DNA of 64,000 nt, taken from Promerops cafer (lineage: Eukaryota; Chordata; Aves; Passeriformes; Nectariniidae). The first letter of the stretch is position 1, and each line of letters starts with the position of its first letter. The notes beneath the pieces are model-generated. The model had not been told where the DNA came from. It was given only the letters and a program-made list of their open reading frames with translations, and did no database searches. Location: the NCBI GenBank assembly GCA_013398275.1, contig VZSE01015288.1, forward strand, positions 124,001-188,000. The letters run 5' to 3'. This document shows positions 56,948-64,000 of this stretch, piece by piece. Both the position numbers and the translations under genes were made by a program.

Positions 56948-58015
56948 TGTGGTGGGGTGACCCTGGATGGACACCAGGTGCCCACCAAAGCTATTCTGCC
57001 CCTCCCCTGTTCACTTGAACAAGGGAGAGGAAATAGAACAAAAGGCTTGTGGATTGGACTAAGGGCAGGGAGCAATCACCATCACAGGCAAAACAGACCT
57101 GACTCAGGGATATTAACTTATGACCAATCAGATCAGAGTAGAATCATGAGAAATAAAAGCAAATCTTAAAACATCTTCCCCATCCTCTATTCTTCCCAAG
57201 TTTAATTTAACTTCTAATTTCTCTACCTCCTCCTCACACAGCAGTGCAGGATGACAGAGGATGGGCATTGTGGTCAATTCACCACCTTTTCTCTGCTGCT
57301 CCTTCCTCCTCAGGGGGAAGATTCCTCACACTCTTCCCCTGCTCCTGCATGGGGTCCCTGCCACAGGAGACAGTTCTCCATGGAATTCTCCAACATGAGT
57401 CCTTCCCACAGGCTACAGTTCTTCACTAACTGCTCCAGAGTGGGTCCCTTCCACATGGTTCAGTCCTTTGGGAACAGGCTGCTCCAGTCTGGGTGCCTCC
57501 TGGGGTCACAACTTCTGTCAGCAAATATGCTATAGCATGGATTCCTGTCTCCACAGTCCTGCCAGGACCCTGCTCCAGCACGGGATTCCCCTGGGTCACA
57601 GCCTTCTTTGGGCATTCACCTGCTCCAGCGTGGGTCTCCTCCACAGGCTGCAGGTGGATCTCTGCATCCCCATGGACCTCCATGGGCTGCAGGGGAATCT
57701 CAGTTCCAGAGCCTGGAGCACCTCCTCCCCCTCCTTCTGCACTGACCTTGGTATCTGCACAACTGCTTCTGTCACATATTCTCTCCCGCTCTCCAGCTGT
57801 TGTTGCACAGCACTATTTTTACCCCTTCTTAAGGGGTAAAACTACATTATCTCAGAGGCGCTACCACCATCACTGAAGGGCTCAGCCTTGGCCAGTGGTG
57901 GGTCCCTCTTGGAGCATTGCTCTATCAGACATGGGGGAAGCTTCCAGCAGCTTTTCAGAGAAGCCATTCTTGTAGTCCCCCACTACCAAAACCTTCCCAT
58001 AAAAACCTCACTACA
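56948..58015 (-). mobile_element. Solo LTR of an avian endogenous retrovirus
   Basis: About 1.07 kb with TG...CA ends when read on the - strand (start near 58015, 'tgtagtgagg'; end near 56948, 'ggtcaccccaccaca'). The inside is a series of degenerate 'ctgctccag-gtggg-cc' units typical of a GC-rich LTR I recognise from many bird genomes. Its sense is the - strand. Where related copies carry 'ggtaataaa' this one reads 'ggtcataag' (near 57118-57130), so the poly(A) signal seems mutated. No primer-binding site, internal viral genes or second LTR follow, so it is a solo LTR left by recombination. Target duplications are not clear (only GTG shared). Class is uncertain, possibly ERVL-like. Reading frames inside it are not genes. 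Confidence 0.85.
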
Positions 58016-58138
58016 GTGGTTGAATCGGTTATGCAGCTTTTGGTTTTTTAATATTTCCTTCTTCCTGAAAGAACCCATGTTTATCCTCTGTGTGATGGAG
58101 AATTATTTATTTCTGGAAATGTTCCTGGCTGGTTTGTT
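58016..58138. other. Short interval between solo LTR and poly(T)
   Basis: About 120 bases of unremarkable non-coding DNA separating the LTR from the poly(T) tract, becoming T/G-rich toward its right end. Confidence 0.4.
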
Positions 58139-58168
58139 GGGGTTTTTTTGTTGGGTTTTTTTGGTTGT

Positions 58169-58207
<39 letters not shown>

Positions 58208-58227
58208 TTTTTTTTTTTTTTTTTTTT
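58139..58227. repeat. Long poly(T) tract
   Basis: A T/G-rich lead-in (58139-58169) followed by 37 T (58170-58206), one G and 20 T (58208-58227). On the - strand this is a poly(A) tract, preceded at 15-20 bases by AATAAA (+ strand TTTATT near 58238-58243). True length in the genome may differ, since such tracts assemble poorly. Confidence 0.9.
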
Positions 58228-61200
58228 ACTTCTGCATTTATTTGCCTGTGGAATATTTTTAAAAATTATTCTCTGGGAGGTTAATATTTTCCTCCCCACA
58301 TATTTCCTGATGTTTCACTGGAAAGATATTTTGGCAGTTTAAAGACAATCTTTAAATTAAACTAACTCCACTATCTTGAAACTCTCCTGATGTTAAACTA
58401 ATTTGACTATCTTCAAACTGTTTCCTAAAATCAAGGCCTAACAAGGGTGATTACTCCCACAGTGTCTGGAGTTGCTAATTCTGAGTGGAAGCATTGCTGT
58501 CTTTGCAGGGCATCCTGAAGATACTGGTGTGGCTCTACACAGCTGTGCTTATGGAGGAGACCTATTGGTACAAACCCCTAAAACATGAAATATTTGAAAA
58601 TTACTAAGAGATTTCCCACTAGCACAGTTATTCCTGTATCTTTGCATGGAATTTTGAACCAGAACAAAGGGGTAGGAAGTCCTTAACTGGGAACTACCAA
58701 ATTTAGCAATAAGAACCAAATAAACTTGAATCAAAAAGCAAGGGCTTGCCTTGCTAGGTCTAACTTAGGCTTTTGGTACTGACTAGATAGTACTAGTAGC
58801 AAAGCTACTTGGGTTGAAAATAAAGGAGAAGAGCTAGGAAAAGCACACTGTACCCCAGAGCTTTAGAGTCTGGATTCCCAACTCTATTACTGTGCTTAAT
58901 CTGTCCTCTGGTAACTGAGTGTTTCTGCAGTCTTGTCACAAAGAAAGAGTAGATGCTACCCTAAGCCAAAGGAAAATATATAGAGAGCATAATGGTAGTG
59001 GTGCTTGTATCTTCCTTTCTTCTTCCCCTCTGCCTTCCCCACAACCCCCTCCCAATGCTCTCTGATGTGGTTTGCACACTCCAGGCAGAGTCATGGGGAA
59101 CTGTTAAGATGCTGCCCCACCGTAGCTCCTTCCTCCCAGCCATATGCAGAATGGCTGAGTTCAGCCAGTGTTTAACAACGGCAGGAGGTGTAAGCTAACA
59201 CATTTTAATTTGCATTCCCTGTAGGTTGATAGTGCACTCTTAATTCCAGTGATTCAGACTGCAGTTTCATAATAGGCTTAAGCCAATCCATGGTTATGCT
59301 ACTGCTGAAAGGCTCAGTCCCCACTCATGTTTTTATCCTTGTCTCATGTTCCCACGCCCTCCCCTACATCAGATTTAGCACTTGTGTGGCCAAGCAGTAA
59401 GGCAGATCAGTACTCTGATCCTTCTGACAACTGGGCCAGCCAACGCTGAGCAAGAAACAATAGTTTCCACCCAGATCAGCAAGTTGCTGTATTACCACAT
59501 GATAGCTAGTCCACAGCAAAGGAGAAAGAGGTTAGAAACACTCCTTTCAGCATGATCTTGGATCAGCTTGAGCCAACTGTGAAACCTCACCCTCAGTTAA
59601 CACCAGGCAATTCATTAACTCAGTTGTGTATCCAAGTCTGAACACCCTGGCTCCTTGTTCACACAGGGAAAGCTGCCTGTTCCACTCTTCTCTCTGTACC
59701 CTGTGGGCTCGGTCTGGAGGAATGAGGGAATGATCACGCTTCCTTTTGCATCTTTACCAGATTCTGTTCTAGGAAGCTGTGGGAAGGAGCAATCCCTGAC
59801 TTTCTTGCATTTATGTTGCGATGTACTTGCACAGCCATGAACAGGGAGAGTTTCTTGCTCACTTACTCAAGTTGAACAAGACCATCATATCATCTGGTCC
59901 TTCACACATCCTGAGAACTTAAGAGGCAACTAAACTACACCCAGTGTATAGACTATCAGTTGGGAAACATCAAAACCAAAGCATACCACACAATGCTTCA
60001 CATCAGCCATCAGGAATTTTTACCCACTTCCTGACACATTTCCTGATGGGTCATTAACAGTGATTAATCAGCCTGACCGTTAACCCCCTGCATTCCTGAG
60101 AGATTAATCTCAACATAAGGCCTCCTGCAAGCAATTTCTTTCCTTTCTGAAACATCTTACTACATTAAGTTATGCACTGTTTCTAAAAAGATCAGTTACA
60201 AGCATTACAGATGCATGAATTCCCCTGAAATGTTTGGTTTGTGGTGAATGTTGGAAATAAAACATACAACATTCACAACTCTGCAATTTTTAATTTGTAT
60301 GTCATCTAAAAAGCACAGATGAAAGTATCTGCTTTACATTTCAAAGCCCATATACAGCATCTACTTTGAAGGCAGGTAATAGTGCTCTCATTTCACATGA
60401 TGGGAAGTTAACCCAAGTTAGGATCAAGGATGTTAAGAACACCCACTTTGAGACATCTGTGGGCCGAATCCAAAGCTCCAGATCTTTCATGGGCTAACTG
60501 GAGTCACATAAGCTACCCATCCTTTGAAACTAAGGCACAGCTTGGGAACCCTAAAACTGAGACATGCAAAATAATTAAGCAGACCTCCACAGCTCTGCTG
60601 GACTCTCAATCAGGATCAGAACAGAGGAGCTCCCACCTCACTGTTTACAGGAAAAATACTGCAAGGTGTCTGTGAGGTGATGGCTTTCTCTTAATGTACA
60701 CTGAAGTCTGGGAAAGATTGCAGGAGAGCTACATTCTCCTGGATAATAATATTCCAGTATGCTGCTCAGCACTGGGAAACAAAGTTATTCTGTGTAGTAG
60801 ACTGTTAGTCTAACCCCAGAAAGCCAACAGAGTATTCACTCACAGGGAGCACTCCGTTTTTTGAATCATCGAAACAATTCAGTGTGATGATGCTCATATA
60901 AACTCCTTTCAACTCCAGACAGCATTAGTGAGAAGTGACGAATTTATTTCTTTCTTACTCAATGGAGTAAGAGCCACTGAACCAGGAACTCCATATACCA
61001 GTTTGAAAACACTGGATCCATGTTGCTGAACCTGTGAGATTCCTGTCAACCAAACAATTCACCACTACTCTGATTCTTATGCTACCAGGGCAGTAGATAC
61101 TTTGGCATGGAATTTTTCAATTTGGGATACACATCTGTGTAAATCTTCTGTTTAAGATTGAGTTCACTTTTGCCTTCATTACCTGCTTCTTCCCTGGTTC

Positions 61201-64000
61201 CACATTTGAGCTTTGACCTCCTTTCATTTGATCTGGAAGTTCAAACCTCACACAGAAACTCAGAAACAGCAGAAGGAACCCTCCACACATTCCCCCCGCC
61301 CCGCAGTTCATATAAAAAACGTATGACATACAAAATGCAGTACTGGAAAATTCTCATTACACTTCATCTGAACACAAAACTCTCCACTGGCACTCTTGCA
61401 AAGTTATAAACCACAATGTGTCAACAACAGGGAAGCACGCAGACATCACTGCTAATAGACAGAAGATGGACTTTCAGTTGCACATGCTACAGGAACTGTA
61501 TCCACCTTTCCCAAAATTTGAACTTGCACAGAAGCAAGAGTCGTGGTTGAAGCCTGGTGCTAAATATAGCAGCTCCTCAGAAGGTTGATTTTATACTTCT
61601 CAAACTGGTTTATCAAGCCTCAACAACATGCAGCTACTCTCCTACTCTAATCAAAAGCTTCACTTATCTCATTTCCTTGAGCAGTACTTCACTCCTTTCA
61701 TTATTCATGTCACACTTGTGCCAAATTGTGCTTTCGTCCCAACAAAGCTCATGCTTATGTGTTAATTCACAAATATCATTTAATGATTAAACAAAAACTA
61801 CAGCCAAAGCTCTGCCCAAAATACATCACGGTATTTTGATAGTGCACTGGAAATTCTGGCAGTGGGTTTCCCTCCCCAACCAGGAGACAACTTGCCAAAT
61901 TGTCGCTAACGGTGTCACCCAGTATCACATATGAGGCTGACATGGCTTCAGGACCCCATAATCTAATAGTTAAGTAAGAAGAAGGGAATATCTGTGCTGG
62001 ACAATTTTACTAGCCACATGTGTTTTTTTTCTCTCAGACTGAAAATGCCAAAGGACTCTTAGTGATCCCATCTAATCTGATGAGAAGCACTCGGAATGAC
62101 ACAACTGCCATCTCGCCTGGAATTGATCAAAAAAACATTCTTTTTTTTGCACGAAAGCTCCATATGCTCAAGTGCCTCTTTCAAAACCACAGCATCTAGC
62201 CTTTGTTGGCTGGCCACTGCTTCTGCCTACCTCTGAACTACACATCCTGTAAGGCAAAAAAAACCACCAAACTTCAGGAGGTTTTTTTGTCTGAGCTCTC
62301 CCCAGCTTTGTCCCCTTGCCAGCTCCCTGCATTCTTTTTCCAACTGAGTTTGTGTAATCGTTTCGATGACTACTCAAGCTGTATCTCCTCTCTTGAATTT
62401 CAGTTAGATGTGACTTACAAGCCAGAACTGCTGTTCTGCTCAGCAGTATTGTTCTCTGCTACCCACTTATTCTCTCATCCTTGACCTGTGGGGCAGGAGG
62501 CCAGAAAACAGGGCTCCCACACCTCACTCATGGTCTCCAGCAGTAGGTGACCACCAAGGCACTGCTTCTGACAGAAAGGCATTCTCTGTGAGATTCCCTG
62601 TAAAATAGATCTTTCCAAGCAATACACTGTCTGCTTAATGATTTCAGTAACAAAATCACAGATACCAGCAATGAGGCACAAGCTTCCAGAGAATTTCTTC
62701 ACTTTTTCCCTGTATTTCTGTATCTGTTTGGGCTTTGAAATGAATAAAACAAATACTCCTTATGGACATCTAGGCAGCTGACAAACATTACGGCTAGAAT
62801 TCGTGAATCTGCTTTTATACAGATTACTTTCTCTACAATAGCTGGGTTTATGTCTGCATGTCTACCTTTAAACACACAGACACAAAAAAAAAACCCCTGT
62901 GAAAAGTGGCAAAATCAGTGCACTCAGCTGTTAACTTGCTATTAAAGACATTCCTATAGGTTACTGCTATAAAGCACCAAAACTTACAGCTTTAGTTTCC
63001 TTCCATTTCTCTAATGAAAGTTGTAAAATATATTCTGTCCGTGGGATAGGCTACTCAAGATTAACTCATTTTTACTTGATAAGAAATACAACTTCTGGCA
63101 TTTTCTGTGGTTATAATTTGCAAAATCAAGAAGCCTGATTTCCCCACTATTCTCATTTCTCTCTTCTTGTTCTTTTGAAAACCTAATTATGCAATATCAC
63201 CAATCCAACTCAAACCTTTCTGGTTTCTGTAGTGACCAAAATTACTTGGCATTGAAAACTCTGTTGGGGGAAATAATGAAATCTGATATTGCTGAATATC
63301 ATCATTACTGCAATTGGCATTTCTGGGCAACTAGGCAGGCGAAGGGCTCCAGAGCGGGGTTTGCCTTCCCTCTCACCACAGCCAGAGCTGATGTGAAGAA
63401 ACTGAGAAGCGTAAGTCACGTTCCACAACAGCCTGGATGATACTTGGTTCTGGAGAGAATAGTTTTAAAGAAGAAAGGGAGGCATATAACATTTGTTAGC
63501 TAACCATGAAGAGATAAAAAACGATGAGGAGTTTGGCCAAGAATATGCTGCACTATTACACAGCGGATTGCATTTGCAACTTCCTACAGCTCAGGCCAGA
63601 AAAAGAGACTTGGGAAGGTGACACTCTGGATGTGCCAGAAGTGCCAGCTTCCACTAGCTATTTTTAACTGCAGGAATTTCATTAGAAAGGATGACTGCAC
63701 ACAGTTGGTTTTCCTTCCTCCTCATCCTTTCTGCAACTCAAATATCCCAGAGTGCTATCTACCATTACAACTGGAACTCCTTGTGTGCATGCACTGGCAG
63801 CCCGGAATCTGCTCCAACACAGGGTGAGCTACATACCAGGACTAAACCTCCTCTTGGAGGAGACCCTGAGCTGGACTCATCATAAAGTCAAGATGACAGC
63901 AAATCACAAAAGGGATCCAACATGTTTTGCTGTAATGATTTTGACTTGCGTTACATTCCATGCTTAGCCCAAGAGAAGCAATAAAAGCAATATCCTGCTC
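58228..64000 (-). other. Presumed RBKS intron, no gene recognised
   Basis: No RBKS exon, RNA gene or clear repeat is recognised to the window end. A weak MIR-like piece at 60365-60440 is noted among the rejected items. The stretch probably belongs to the large RBKS intron upstream of the last exon, but this rests on gene context only. Confidence 0.4.

Noticed and set aside
57251..57876. Frames of 94-127 codons (+) and 85 codons (-) at 57251-57876
   Set aside because: They lie entirely within the solo LTR and reflect its repetitive GC-rich units, not a gene.
58081..58342. Phenylalanine- or lysine-rich frames
   Set aside because: Produced by the poly(T)/poly(A) tract.
60365..60440. MIR-like phrase 'aatagtgctctcatttcaca'
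   Set aside because: Only one short phrase matches and the following text does not continue as MIR, so it is too weak to list.
1..64000. CRISPR arrays, bacterial operons, phage or plasmid modules
   Set aside because: The sequence is clearly vertebrate nuclear DNA with spliced genes, CR1 LINEs and an LTR. No direct-repeat/spacer pattern was seen.

Overview
The window looks like nuclear DNA from a bird. It carries several CR1 LINE copies in both orientations with 3' ends of the avian type, a roughly 1.07 kb solo LTR of a kind I know from bird genomes, and scattered old amniote repeats (MIR-like, L3/CR1-like). Genes are sparse and split by introns. Open reading frames other than the exons listed here look like chance or repeat-derived frames.

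Layout. Positions 1-18,340 are non-coding, with microsatellites and a few old repeats. At 18,340-18,880 a CpG-rich block holds an intact selenocysteine tRNA gene (18,754-18,840, +). Its external RNA polymerase III promoter is visible: an octamer near -205, a PSE-like element near -60 and a TATA-like element at -30. Positions 18,880-43,890 are again non-coding, with a decayed CR1 of about 1.1 kb and other relics. At 43,890-45,110 several CR1 pieces in opposing orientations abut a small CpG island (45,115-45,325). That island should be the promoter and first exon of MRPL33, but it contains an N and no usable ATG is present.

MRPL33 (mitochondrial ribosomal protein bL33m) runs on the + strand. 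I can place a 19-nt microexon (46,000-46,018), a 107-nt exon (48,568-48,674) and the last coding exon (50,814-50,863). RBKS (ribokinase) runs on the - strand toward it. Its last coding exon (52,111-52,284) carries the GAGD catalytic motif and the C-terminus. The two genes converge, and their candidate poly(A) signals interleave around 51.0-51.2 kb. The remainder, to 64,000, is probably a large RBKS intron containing the solo LTR and a long poly(T) tract.

The three genes have separate jobs: selenocysteine incorporation (tRNA-Sec), mitochondrial translation (MRPL33) and ribose phosphorylation (RBKS). The MRPL33-RBKS convergent pair matches the arrangement I know from mammals. I found no undescribed multi-gene system. 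The items most worth a second look are the tRNA-Sec locus with its promoter, the missing MRPL33 exon 1 at the N, the interleaved 3' ends, and a poly(T) tract that resembles the tail of a processed retrocopy.
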